Shown here: positions 19,301-27,713 of the stretch, piece after piece
How the letters are laid out: each line of letters begins with the position of its first letter
Position numbering within the stretch: position 1 is the first letter of the stretch
Origin: Saprospiraceae bacterium
GTDB lineage: Bacteria; Bacteroidota; Bacteroidia; Chitinophagales; Saprospiraceae
DNA length: 43,944 nucleotides
Assembly (NCBI GenBank): GCA_022842725.1
Contig: JALHOZ010000038.1
Coordinates: forward strand, 1-43,944
Direction of reading: 5' to 3'
Program-made: the position numbers and the translations under genes
The notes under the pieces: generated by a model
What the model was told of the DNA's origin: nothing
The model's input: the letters and a program-made list of their open reading frames with translations, nothing else
Database searches by the model: none

Positions 19301-19404
19301 TTGTGGAAATTATATGAAGGTTTCTGACCATGTAAGTCACAAGGCCATAAATAACCAACCAAAACCCATAATAATAAAAATGCTACAAACTTCAAATATG
19401 GCAC
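16363..19404 (-). CDS. Sensor histidine kinase with two-component regulator propellers (LytS/His_kinase type)
   Basis: This 1013-residue membrane sensor has a signal segment, then many propeller repeats with the signature DxxGxIWxGTxxGL (about residues 30-690, predicted as two seven-bladed propellers in the periplasm), a Y_Y_Y domain (about 700-780), one membrane helix (SLVLLLIAGLVLRFYQY), a coiled linker and a LytS-type His_kinase domain with the phospho-acceptor region LNPHFLFNSL and N-box MIENAIKHN. The glycine boxes at the very C-terminus are weak, as is common in this family. This is the arrangement of hybrid-like glycan sensors of Bacteroidota, though here the regulator is a separate LytTR protein. 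The frame begins with GTG at 19402-19404; there is no in-frame ATG nearby and an in-frame TAA lies about 45 bp upstream. The ligand is unknown. Confidence 0.93.
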   Translation of the reverse strand: MPYLKFVAFLLLWVLVGYLWPCDLHGQKPSYNFHKLGIEAGLSDGIIRAIDQDKHGYIWVASVGGLSRYNGKNFTVFTNIPGDNTSPYGSQARCIHKDKKGNLWIGQANGLIRFDYAKKNFIRYPKFENVMIHRILSVNDHILFIGTRKGLLKYDIKTDEIFDYTLSTDNCHKIFQQNSVYHLKVRSDTLYVGSQKGLIYLDLKSDNAILEKNSKLVDLPVPYFDIDRSGNIWINSFGKIKLAKLHKRNNTLEIFDHVLEIKNDNQTYHVLGCLVDQKNRLWVITTQVGLMLYDSVQNNFTKIKHKEYIPSSPAADYYRYIFEDNSGLIWLGYEVEGISYFNPDKDLFTTILPFSDMGVSKLNKIGRAITEDKKGNIWMGNNDGISKYNLKTNQYTEFRNEPGEPPVLYSNHVRSMLCDKENNVWIGTTKGVNKYNAKTNKIEFVTDLPQSFYNSINEDAGGNVWFCTNDSISLYTYSLLTKKFDNISRHPYLKKYAGATPTSYVLEDGKGRIWISAAFAGAIMFDKRSNLLKHFVASDTTINRLIGNQVIDVKEDKKGVVWLGTFNGISGIDVEKDMFYNFNIRNGMPGNMTGPLVIDDQDRIWTGTNGGLTMIEKNRKTIKVFKEIDGLSTTGFGEHAGIKTSDGKIIFPCNLGYIYFDPSAYKEEANPFDFYITSSTVFDKERKFFNEETTLHELYLSPDKTSFAFQFTALNYKNPNYTYFAYKLDGFEDEWHYTTSYQVSYSNMPAGDYTFLLKASDSNTNWENIPAKEVKVYLDEFFYKTLWFKSLVLLLIAGLVLRFYQYRTSQQRQLFELKAKTQALEKEKATAMFENLKQQLNPHFLFNSLTSLSGLIELDKNVASKFLNQMSVIYRYILKNADAETVSLQEEIDFVKRYINIQTTRFNEGFKVNMDIPDDYFDKKIAPVTLQNMIENAIKHNIIDKKRPLVIDIFVENNHYLVVKNNVQRKTIVETSNKKGLIQFVTLYKYLSRLPVIIDESDENVFQIKIPFI

Positions 19405-19725
19405 GTTCTTTTGTACATTAAATTGACCCCAAAATAGTTATTTTTATACAAATGCGGCTAAAATATTTTAACGAGCCAAACAAAAAAGTCATTGAGTGGT
19501 ATAAAGTTGCCATTAAATGGCAGGCTGTTTAAAGGGTACGAAAATAAACTTACCAAAAAAGAATTCGCCTCAAAAATGTTTTAAATCCGTAAGTTCTGAT
19601 GTTAAAACATAGTACAATAAATGTTTGGCATTCATTGTAAGGATTCATACTCATAAAAGAATACCAAAACCGATCATTTCTGTAATATTAAATTTAATCA
19701 GAAATTTATAAAAGAGCAATCATGG
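19405..19725. other. Non-coding gap upstream of the sensor kinase
   Basis: About 320 AT-rich bp. It must hold the kinase promoter; the minus-strand words TATTTTGG near 19430 are close to, but not exactly, the -7 consensus. I see no gene or repeat. Confidence 0.4.
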
Positions 19726-19860
19726 TTAAAAAAATACAGACATAACATTGGTAATGCCTGCATTTTGAGCGCTTGAGATGGTCGCAATCAACAAAATAAA
19801 AAAAAGTATGATAAACCAATCAATAATGTCTTTTTTAGTAATTCCGAAAAAATGTTTCAT
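19726..19860 (-). CDS. Small putative membrane or exported peptide (44 residues)
   Basis: The frame starts at ATG 19858-19860 and ends with TAA at 19726-19728. It encodes MKHFFGITKKDI, a hydrophobic stretch of about 19 residues (WFIILFFILLIATISSA), then QNAGITNVMSVFF. It looks like a complete signal or anchor sequence followed by a very short tail. It may be a genuine small membrane protein or the start of a secreted-protein gene cut off by a stop. No clear ribosome-binding site is seen, as is usual in this phylum. Confidence 0.35.
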   Translation of the reverse strand: MKHFFGITKKDIIDWFIILFFILLIATISSAQNAGITNVMSVFF

Positions 19861-19974
19861 TGATTTACATTTACATTTATGAAAAAATTAAAACATCTCA
19901 ACACATGATTAAAACTTAGGAAGAATACCGAATGGTTATACTTCCTTATTATAAGTATTTTTTCCTACATACAA

Positions 19975-21696
19975 TTATTTTTTGACCACCTTTATCACTG
20001 ATCGGCTGTTTTGTGTCCTGACATGCAGGAAGTATATGCCTGAATAAGTCTGTAGGTCAATTTGTTCCTGCGATACATTCTCAATTTGTTTAGAAAAAAT
20101 GACTTTCCCTTGTATGTCTGTGATTTCCAAATCCGCATATAAAACAGGTTTTTCGAATAAAATATTCAAAATATCAAAAGTGGGATTGGGGTAGGCTGTT
20201 AAAAATACACCTGTATTCTCATCAGAAATTCCGGAAGTTATTTCACTTAATTTCAAAATAACCACATCTGAATACCCGTTTGAAGTATGGGTCGTAGTTG
20301 TAGTCCCTGTAGTAAAATCTACTGTTTCCTGGAAGTTTGACAATAAAAATATATTTCCATTTTCATCTCCTGTGACAGAATATCCATCTTCATCGCTGAT
20401 TCCACCAAAAGAATGTGCCCACAAAAAATTGCCTGCAGGATCCAATTTTTGTATAAAAATATCTGACTTACCGGCGGAAGTGAGATTAGCCACTGCTTCA
20501 CCGGCATCGAAATCAACCGTTTCTGAAAAACCTCCGGTCGTGTACACATTTCCTGCTGCATCAGTGTAAACATACACGCCGACATCTCTTCCTGCATTTC
20601 CCAATGATTTTGCCCACACAAGCTGACCGTCTGCATTTATTTTTTGTATAAACATATCATTTAATCCCGCAGAAACGTGTGTTTCGACATCAGTTCCGGG
20701 ATTAAAATCTGCAGTTTCTCTGAAAGCTCCCGTAGTGAGCACGTTGCCAAAGTCGTCAACATCCATTGACAAAGCATATACATCGGCACTTCCTTCCATC
20801 ACCCTCACCCACAAAAAGTTACCATCGGCATCCAGTTTTTGTACAAAAGAATCATCCTGACCCGTACATGTAATATTAAATACGTCTTCTCCCGGATCAA
20901 AATCCACGGTTTCCAGGAAATTGCCAGTAGTGAATATATTGCCTGTAGCGTCAATACGAATACTATAACCATAATCTGAATCAGCTCCTCCAAAGCTCTT
21001 AGCCCAAAGAAAGTTGCCATCATTATCCATTTTATGCACAAAAATGTCCGATTTTCCTTTAGAAGTAAGTAAAAAGGTATCCATTCCCGGGTCAAAATCT
21101 ACTGTTTCGGAAAACCATCCTGTGGTGTAAATATTCCCGGAATCATCGATAGAAATTGAAGAACCGGTTTCGCCTTTAGGACCTCCCATGGCTTTGGCCC
21201 ATAGTGTATTTCCATCAGTATCCATTTTTAACACAAATATGTTGCCGTTACCAGATTCTGTAAATTCATAAATTGTTGAAGGTGGATTAAAGTTGATGGT
21301 TCCGGTAAAATATCCGGTAACATATACATTTCCTGTTTTGTCAACCGTTATGGCATAACCACCTTCTGCCCGATTGTCTCCAAAGGTTTTTACCCACAAA
21401 AGGTTACCTTGGGCATCCATTTTGTGTATAAAAATATCATTATTTCCGTTTGGACTTAAAAAATTAGTATCTGGTCCCGGGTCAAAATCTGTCATTTCAT
21501 CAAAGCTGCCGGTAGTATAAACATTGCCGGTAGCATCTGTTGCAATCGAAATACCAAAATCGCTGTTTTTACTGCCAAAAGTTTTGGCCCATTCTAAGGT
21601 TTGTGCATTTAGAAAAAAGGATGGGATAATAAAAAATACCATACTTAAAATGCGAAAAATGATTGGTTTACGGGATGTTTGTGTATTTGTATACAT
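19975..21696 (-). CDS. Secreted SBBP beta-propeller repeat protein with T9SS type A sorting domain
   Basis: A 573-residue exported protein. A signal peptide ends near LNAQ (about residue 32). About nine SBBP-type repeats follow, each built as xWAKSFGGxxxDxGYSIxxDxxGNVYTTGxFxETVDFDPG and about 52 residues long. The last about 80 residues (AYPNPTFDILNI to VIKVVKK) are a type IX secretion sorting domain, so the protein should cross the outer membrane and be anchored or released. It is the only clear T9SS substrate in the window. It is flanked by another secreted repeat protein (143 bp upstream) and the kinase/LytTR pair. Function is probably cell-surface binding, not catalysis. Confidence 0.88.
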   Translation of the reverse strand: MYTNTQTSRKPIIFRILSMVFFIIPSFFLNAQTLEWAKTFGSKNSDFGISIATDATGNVYTTGSFDEMTDFDPGPDTNFLSPNGNNDIFIHKMDAQGNLLWVKTFGDNRAEGGYAITVDKTGNVYVTGYFTGTINFNPPSTIYEFTESGNGNIFVLKMDTDGNTLWAKAMGGPKGETGSSISIDDSGNIYTTGWFSETVDFDPGMDTFLLTSKGKSDIFVHKMDNDGNFLWAKSFGGADSDYGYSIRIDATGNIFTTGNFLETVDFDPGEDVFNITCTGQDDSFVQKLDADGNFLWVRVMEGSADVYALSMDVDDFGNVLTTGAFRETADFNPGTDVETHVSAGLNDMFIQKINADGQLVWAKSLGNAGRDVGVYVYTDAAGNVYTTGGFSETVDFDAGEAVANLTSAGKSDIFIQKLDPAGNFLWAHSFGGISDEDGYSVTGDENGNIFLLSNFQETVDFTTGTTTTTHTSNGYSDVVILKLSEITSGISDENTGVFLTAYPNPTFDILNILFEKPVLYADLEITDIQGKVIFSKQIENVSQEQIDLQTYSGIYFLHVRTQNSRSVIKVVKK

Positions 21697-21839
21697 GGTA
21701 ATTGAGTTTATTAATTGGAATATAATAAAAAAAGTGATGTACGGAATTATTTGATCAAACTTTAAAAGTAAGGGATGATTCAGATCGCAAATGAAAGGAG
21801 AGAAGACTAAAAGTCATGAATTCATAATGTATAAACCTA

Positions 21840-23585
21840 TCATTTTACCTTGCCAAAAAAAGCCATACCACTCCAGGAATTAACGCCAAAGGATCCAACT
21901 AAAAATCTTTTGGTAACGCTGTCAATAGAAACACTGGCGCCAAAAAAGGCTTCATTAGGTTTTAAAGGATCATTAAATATTTGCAATAATCTCCAGGTAT
22001 TACTATATCTTTTGTAAATTGAAGCTGACCCAATGTTGCTCAAGCTTCCTTCATCGTCATAATTGGCACCTACAATCAGATAATCACCTGAAATTGAAAC
22101 ACTAAAACCAAAAAAATCTTCGTTCGCAGGATTTTCTTTTGTAATAAGAGCCTGATACAACCATACTCCGGTAGAAGTATTTCTTTTATAAATTAATACT
22201 GAACCATTATTGGTAAAACCAATAGTTTCATCGTTGGCGGCACCTACAGCGACATGATCACCGGATATTGAAACACTACTACCGAAAAAATCTTCATTTC
22301 CGGGAAAGGCATGTAAAAGTTTACCTTGTGATTCCCATACTCCGGTAGAAATATTCCTTTTAAAAATAGTTGCCGATCCATTATCAGTTAATCCATTTTC
22401 ATCATCTCCAAATGCTCCAATAATTGCATAATCTCCCGAAATTGACACACTGTAACCAAAAAAATCATTGTTGGCAGAATTTGGATTGATAAGCTTGCCT
22501 TGTGATTCCCATATATCGGTACTTGTATTTCTTTTAAATATAGTGGCAGATCCGTTCCCTGAAAAACCGGCTTCACTATCATTGTTTGCTCCAACAATAA
22601 GGTAATCTCCGGAAATTGACACACTAACTCCAAAATTATCATGATTTGCAGCATTAGGATTCGTAAGCTTGGTTTGAAATTGCCAAACTCCGGTAGTAAC
22701 ATTTCTTTTTAAAATGGTAGCTGATCCATTATTAGTAAAACCATTTACATCATCTGCCGGAGTACCAACAATTGCATAGTCACCGGAAATAGAAACGCTG
22801 CTTCCAAATTTATCCCAATTATGAGGATTTGTATTGGTAAATTTAGCTATATTTTCCCAAACGTTTGTGTTTGTATTTCTTCTTAAAATTGAAGCCGAGC
22901 CATCTTCAGACAGACCGTTTCCACTATCATCCTTTGCTCCGATGATGGCGTAATCCCCGGATATACATACCGAAGATCCAAACGCATCAAACGTTTGTCC
23001 ATCTTCATTCGAAACTGGATTGAAAGCTTCAATATTGTGAACACTACAATCGCCCCAGGTACCGCTGCCGGATGTCTCCTCTCCATTTTGGGATAATGCC
23101 CAAAACATAGTCCCGTCGCCATTTGCCGTTAGCACCTGACCTTGGGTCCCGCCGACACCATTTGGCCTGAGCTCGCCGGTCATTTTAAGATTACCGGTCA
23201 AATCCAGTTTGTCCGTAGGATTTTGGGTACCAATCCCGACGTTGCCATTGTTCGTAACCGTCATTTTTGGGCCTGCCTGTGTGGTAATGTGGACTTTCCC
23301 ATTAGGGTTGTTGGTAGAAGTTCCAAAATCAACGTCATCGGTCGAACCGGCAAAACTACCTATATAACCTTTTTGAACCTGGTTTTCCGATATACCGATA
23401 TACATTTGATTCGGACCATCAAAACGAGCTGTGTAATTTGCGGGTGATACGACATCCAGTCTTGCGGACGGGGAAGTGGTGCCTATTCCTACATTTTGGG
23501 CTGTGATAACAATTGAATAAAATGACATTCCTATAAAACAAACGTTCCTGATCATTTTTGATTGGTTAAAAAGACTCATTTTCAT
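21840..23585 (-). CDS. Secreted FG-GAP-like repeat protein with phage tail-fibre-like head
   Basis: A 581-residue exported protein. After a signal peptide (cleavage near VITAQN) come about 150 residues typical of Bacteroidota secreted proteins that resemble tail-fibre tips (NVGIGTTSPSARLDV, NVGIGTQNPTDKLDL, GGTQGQVLTANGDGT). Residues about 190-575 hold seven repeats of about 51 residues with DxFGxSVSISGDYAIVGA, followed by xxNGSATIFKRNxSTGVWE, an FG-GAP/integrin-like propeller. No sorting domain is seen at the C-terminus, which ends in GMAFFGKVK. Near-identical repeats at DNA level suggest recent expansion. Start at ATG 23585; a second ATG at codon 3 and one at codon 11 are possible. Confidence 0.82.
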   Translation of the reverse strand: MKMSLFNQSKMIRNVCFIGMSFYSIVITAQNVGIGTTSPSARLDVVSPANYTARFDGPNQMYIGISENQVQKGYIGSFAGSTDDVDFGTSTNNPNGKVHITTQAGPKMTVTNNGNVGIGTQNPTDKLDLTGNLKMTGELRPNGVGGTQGQVLTANGDGTMFWALSQNGEETSGSGTWGDCSVHNIEAFNPVSNEDGQTFDAFGSSVCISGDYAIIGAKDDSGNGLSEDGSASILRRNTNTNVWENIAKFTNTNPHNWDKFGSSVSISGDYAIVGTPADDVNGFTNNGSATILKRNVTTGVWQFQTKLTNPNAANHDNFGVSVSISGDYLIVGANNDSEAGFSGNGSATIFKRNTSTDIWESQGKLINPNSANNDFFGYSVSISGDYAIIGAFGDDENGLTDNGSATIFKRNISTGVWESQGKLLHAFPGNEDFFGSSVSISGDHVAVGAANDETIGFTNNGSVLIYKRNTSTGVWLYQALITKENPANEDFFGFSVSISGDYLIVGANYDDEGSLSNIGSASIYKRYSNTWRLLQIFNDPLKPNEAFFGASVSIDSVTKRFLVGSFGVNSWSGMAFFGKVK

Positions 23586-23629
23586 TTTTTTATTTTAGGG
23601 GTTAACTAATTAATAATGATTTAATGGGT

Positions 23630-23660
23630 CAAAGATGCAATCGCCTGATTTTACAAACAA
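23630..23660 (-). promoter_or_regulatory. Putative Bacteroidota promoter for the FG-GAP-like gene
   Basis: Minus-strand TTG at 23658-23660, 20 bp, then CATCTTTG at 23630-23637 match the -33 TTG / N19-21 / TAnnTTTG pattern with one mismatch. It lies 44 bp before the ATG at 23585. The rest of the gap 23586-23915 shows nothing else I can name. Confidence 0.45.
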
Positions 23661-23915
23661 TTTAACTTTATTCACTTGATATTTTTATAAATGAATGGTG
23701 GCGATGCTGAATTGAATGGATGTAATGGTTTGCTAAAAATATTAAAACTTGTAGTGGATTGTTATTCTTTTATCGCCGGCAGGCAACCATTTTTCAAAGC
23801 AAAAAACCGTTTCAACAGCAGATTTCTCAGGTATAGAATGTAGGCACAATCCATTCAATGAATGTTAGTAGTTCATAGTTCCATAAGATGTAAACCTGTG
23901 GTAAAAGTTTAACAA

Positions 23916-25628
23916 TTACCTCCTCCTCACCATTGCCACCGGCATACCGGAATCATACGTTCCGCTTATGGTTGGGTTTTGTGCACCGGCAGTGTATTTG
24001 TTCACTTCTGAAGAGACAAAATCATATAATTCGCCCACGGTGACCAAACCATCTTTGTTTTTGTTGGCTTCTCCCTTCAATCCCCTGATGAGGTAATGGG
24101 AAAAAATACCTTGTCGCAATCCACCATATTCAAGCGAGACTTCTTCACTTTTGGATGAAGAAATAAAAGCACTTCCGGAGGATACACGCTGATACCTGTC
24201 GTAAAACAACTCCAGATCAGCTTCCCAGGCCGACCTCGCTGATGCTATCATACTGCCGCTGTGACAGGCATCGGCAATAAATAATTTGTGTTTGGTGGCG
24301 GCTTTGTCCAGTTTTGTAAACCATTCTTCATAAGAAATCAGGTTTTTGGTTGTTCCGTCAAAATCATAAGGAACAAACGAACCTTTCAGTCCGTGTCCTG
24401 ATGTATAAATCAAAATGACGTCATCTTCTCCAGCCATAGCGGTCATCCTGTCCATCGCTTTAAGTATATTGGGCCTTGTAGCGGCATCATCAATCAATAC
24501 GGTGATTTGTTCGTCAGGAATGGCGCCTCCTTCCGGGCTTTTCAAAAAAGCATACAAACGATAAGCATCGTCATCGGTGTATTTTAAAGAAGTGGTGTGA
24601 TTATATGTTGCCACACCAACGATAAGTGCAAAAATTTTGGTAGCCACTTTGTCTCCTGTTTGAATTTCTTTTTCCTTGCCTGTGGTCAAAATGTCTGTTT
24701 CTTTGGTTTCATTTTCTGTCAATACACCGTTTTCCCAAATACCGGATATTTTTTGTCCGTCAGCAAGCGTCATGGTCCCGGTGCCATGTGGTGCATGGTC
24801 TTTCCATTCTCCCCGGTAGGTGTCACCGGAAGCATAACGACAATATCCGTTTCCGATCGCTTTGCCATCAACAAAATATCCTTCAAATCTGGAACCATCG
24901 CCATAGACATAATATCCCTTTACCTTGTGGCAAACGGTTTTATGACAAGGTTGTAAGGCTTCCGGCTTTTCGGTTTTTACTTCCTGACGGGCCACCTCTT
25001 CACCTATTATTTTTTCAACTAAGAGTTGGTTTTTGCGGTATTTCTGCCACTTTTTTTCTCCGGAAGGGGATGTAAAAGTACCTTCTCCTTCCCGGTAATC
25101 TGCTGACCAACTACCTGCAAAAGTGGCTCCGTTCGGGTAACGGTATTCTCCTTTTCCGTGTTTGTTTCCCTGGTAAAAATCTCCTTCGTAGACTTCTCCT
25201 GATTTATATCGGTAAACACCTTTCCCATGCATCTTATGTTGGAGCCAGGTGCCGGAATATTGGTCTCCGTTGGCAAAGGCCATCGTTCCCGTTCCTGAAA
25301 TGACATCCTGAAAAAAACTGCCCCTGTAGACCGAACCGTTTTTGTAGGTTAATATCCCTTCACCGTGTTTTTTGCCTCTTTCCCAATATCCTTCGTAAGT
25401 GTTGCCGTTTTTGTACTTTATTTTCCCGTAACCATGGGGAAAATAATTTTTAAATGAACCTCCGTAGGAAGAACCATCTTTAAATAAATACGTACCTTTG
25501 CCTCCTGAACAGTTGCCGGCTATACATTGACCGTTCATTTCTGTACCTGTCCAAATCAAAAATGCCAAAATAAAGATGGTAAGCCTGATTTTGGGATGGT
25601 TGTTGATTTTTTGGTCTGCGGGAAACAT
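23916..25628 (-). CDS. MORN-repeat protein with C-terminal caspase-like (C14) peptidase
   Basis: A 570-residue protein with a signal-like N-terminus (hydrophobic residues 15-27, cleavage near NGQ). Residues about 43-190 hold six to seven MORN repeats (YEGxWxxGKxHGxGxxxYxNG); a Cys-rich link at 228-233 precedes about three more (residues 236-300). Residues about 330-570 form a caspase-fold peptidase with the catalytic dyad His412 in YTSGHG and Cys455 in ADACHSGS, and the typical ALIVGVATYNHTTSLKYTDDDA opening. Both catalytic residues are present, so it should be an active metacaspase/orthocaspase, likely cutting after Arg or Lys; the specificity is inference. It is divergent from the DUF4920 gene with only 40 bp between the two ATGs. 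Being exported, it may act in the periplasm or outside. Confidence 0.9.
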   Translation of the reverse strand: MFPADQKINNHPKIRLTIFILAFLIWTGTEMNGQCIAGNCSGGKGTYLFKDGSSYGGSFKNYFPHGYGKIKYKNGNTYEGYWERGKKHGEGILTYKNGSVYRGSFFQDVISGTGTMAFANGDQYSGTWLQHKMHGKGVYRYKSGEVYEGDFYQGNKHGKGEYRYPNGATFAGSWSADYREGEGTFTSPSGEKKWQKYRKNQLLVEKIIGEEVARQEVKTEKPEALQPCHKTVCHKVKGYYVYGDGSRFEGYFVDGKAIGNGYCRYASGDTYRGEWKDHAPHGTGTMTLADGQKISGIWENGVLTENETKETDILTTGKEKEIQTGDKVATKIFALIVGVATYNHTTSLKYTDDDAYRLYAFLKSPEGGAIPDEQITVLIDDAATRPNILKAMDRMTAMAGEDDVILIYTSGHGLKGSFVPYDFDGTTKNLISYEEWFTKLDKAATKHKLFIADACHSGSMIASARSAWEADLELFYDRYQRVSSGSAFISSSKSEEVSLEYGGLRQGIFSHYLIRGLKGEANKNKDGLVTVGELYDFVSSEVNKYTAGAQNPTISGTYDSGMPVAMVRRR

Positions 25629-25668
25629 ATCAAATTATTTTATATTTAAAAGTAAACACATTATCGGT

Positions 25669-26160
25669 ATGAAAAAGTATGTTATTTTTGGATTTATATC
25701 ATTTTTAACACTTTCATTATTTTCGTGCAAATCTAAAGAAGCAGAAACATCTGTGTCATCTGAAAAATATTTCGGAGAAAAAACAGATGAAACCGGTGCC
25801 ATTACTTACGATTCTTTATTGGTTGCTATGAAAGGTGTGGACTCTGTAGAAGCCAAAGTCACAGGTTTGGTATCGTCTGTATGTCAGGCCAAAGGTTGTT
25901 GGATGGACATCGCTTCTGAACAAAACAAGGAGGCTGAGACGATGTTTGTCGAATTTAAAGATTACGGATTTTTTATGCCTAAAGACCTTGCCGGAAAAAA
26001 AGTGGTTATGGTCGGAAAAGCTTTCCGTGAAGTCACTTCTGTTGAGGAATTAAAACATTTTGCCGAAGACGAAGGACTGACCCCCGCAGAAATAGAAAAA
26101 ATCACCGAACCCAAAGAAGAGTTGAAGTTTCTGGCTTCCGGTGTGATGATTCTGGATTAA
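25669..26160 (+). CDS. DUF4920 lipoprotein
   Basis: A 163-residue lipoprotein. The signal peptide ends in a lipobox LFSC at Cys20 (TLSLFSCKSK). The mature part has the DUF4920 features: YFGEKTDETG near the start, then SSVCQAKGCWMDI with two cysteines, then MFVEFKDYGFFMPKDLAGK. I take the ATG at 25669; a longer reading frame upstream would put 31 residues ahead of a perfect lipoprotein signal and would overlap the divergent gene. Function is unknown; a metal or redox role for the Cys pair is inference only. Confidence 0.85.
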   Translation: MKKYVIFGFISFLTLSLFSCKSKEAETSVSSEKYFGEKTDETGAITYDSLLVAMKGVDSVEAKVTGLVSSVCQAKGCWMDIASEQNKEAETMFVEFKDYGFFMPKDLAGKKVVMVGKAFREVTSVEELKHFAEDEGLTPAEIEKITEPKEELKFLASGVMILD

Positions 26161-26425
26161 GCTTTTTTGTCAAAAAATATCACAAAATTCGATCGGAATT
26201 TCACATTACCTGTTCTTTTAATGGTCAGGGCAATTTGGCCAATAATATCAGATTTTGACAATATTTTCAAAACATTTGATAAAAAAAGAGACAAAATCTC
26301 ACCGAAATGACAAAAAACAACAGAACAAGCTTATTTTAAACCGTAAGGTTAAAGTTTCAAATCCTTAATAAACATATTATCTTTTATCCTGTTTGGAAAC
26401 ATAATTATACAATACAAATTTTAAC

Positions 26426-27568
26426 ATGACAGATACGACGCAAAACCTCCCCATGATTGAGGAATCCGCAGCAACTTTTGCTCAACAACATATATTACCT
26501 CACGTCATGGAGTGGGACGAAAGCCAGGAATTCCCGGTTCACGTGTTTAAAGCATTAGGAGAACTCGGATTTATGGGTGTTTTGGTACCTGAACAATACG
26601 GTGGTTCCGGTCTGGGTTATCAGGAATATATTTCCATTATCGTAGAAATTTCAAAAGTGTGTGGTTCGATTGGATTGAGTGTCGCTGCACACAACAGTCT
26701 TTGCACCAACCACATTCTGACTTTCGGAAATGAAGAACAAAAACAAAAATACCTTCCCAAACTGGCAAGCGGACAATTCATCGGCGCCTGGGGACTTACC
26801 GAAGCAAATACCGGTTCCGATGCCATGAGAATGAAGTGTGTCGCTGAAAAAGACGGCGATTATTTTGTCATCAACGGTAGTAAAAACTGGATTACCCATG
26901 GAAAGTCCGGCGATGTGGCTGTGGTTTTGGTTCGTACAGGAGATCTTTTGGACAGCAAAGGTATCACCGCTTTTGTGATAGAAAGAGGAACACCGGGATT
27001 TTCGGCCGGAAAAAAAGAAAATAAACTGGGAATGCGTGCTTCAGAGACAGCAGAACTGATCTTCGAAAACTGTCGTGTGCACAAATCTCAAATCCTCGGC
27101 AAAGAAGGCGAAGGTTTTATCCAGGCTATGAAAATATTAGATGGAGGAAGAATAAGTATAGCCGCCCTTTCTCTCGGTATTGCAAAAGGTGCTTACGAAG
27201 CCAGCGTCAAATACGCCAAAGAAAGAGAACAATTCGGCAAACCCATTGCAGAGTTTCAGGCAATCGGATTTAAACTGGCAGATATGGCTACCAAAATCCA
27301 GGCTGCGGAATTGCTGACCCGTAAAGCTGCGGAACTCAAAAACCGCGGAGAAAAAATGACCACCATTGCCGCCATGGCCAAATATTATGCCTCTGAAATA
27401 TGTGTTCAGATAGCTACCGATGCCATTCAGGTCTTCGGAGGTTATGGTTATACCAAAGATTTTCCGGTGGAAAAATATTTCCGTGACTCCAAGTTGTGCA
27501 CCATCGGCGAAGGAACTTCCGAGATTCAAAAACTGGTCATCAGCAGAAACATCCTGGCGGGAGGCTAG
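26426..27568 (+). CDS. Acyl-CoA dehydrogenase (short-chain, butyryl-CoA type)
   Basis: A 380-residue FAD enzyme of fatty-acid or branched-chain acyl-CoA oxidation, acting in the cytosol as a homotetramer. The three family domains are complete: the N-terminal helical part (PEQYGGSGLGYQEY), the middle beta domain with GAWGLTEANTGSD and NGSKNWITHG, and the C-terminal helical part with REQFGKPIAEFQAIGFKLADM. The catalytic Glu is Glu362 in TIGEGTSEIQ. VFGGYGYTKDFPVEKYFRD is the standard FAD-contacting segment. No CoA-ligase or ETF gene is near. Start at ATG 26426. Confidence 0.97.
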   Translation: MTDTTQNLPMIEESAATFAQQHILPHVMEWDESQEFPVHVFKALGELGFMGVLVPEQYGGSGLGYQEYISIIVEISKVCGSIGLSVAAHNSLCTNHILTFGNEEQKQKYLPKLASGQFIGAWGLTEANTGSDAMRMKCVAEKDGDYFVINGSKNWITHGKSGDVAVVLVRTGDLLDSKGITAFVIERGTPGFSAGKKENKLGMRASETAELIFENCRVHKSQILGKEGEGFIQAMKILDGGRISIAALSLGIAKGAYEASVKYAKEREQFGKPIAEFQAIGFKLADMATKIQAAELLTRKAAELKNRGEKMTTIAAMAKYYASEICVQIATDAIQVFGGYGYTKDFPVEKYFRDSKLCTIGEGTSEIQKLVISRNILAGG

Positions 27569-27682
27569 TATTTTTGCCATTTTGTTGAATCTATCACCAA
27601 TCAACCATCTTATTATTTGGTTGTAAAGCATGAATTTTGGTTCACGCTGATTTGTGTCATACCCAAGGTAAAAAAATTCTGT

Positions 27683-27690
27683 TACCTTTG
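27683..27690 (+). promoter_or_regulatory. Bacteroidota -7 promoter element before the HAD gene
   Basis: TACCTTTG followed by CACC matches TAnnTTTG and the commonly seen extension TTTGCA. It ends 23 bp before the ATG at 27714, giving a short leader. A -33 TTG at the right distance is not obvious. Confidence 0.55.
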
Positions 27691-27713
27691 CACCCTGTTT
27701 TATACCAACGATA

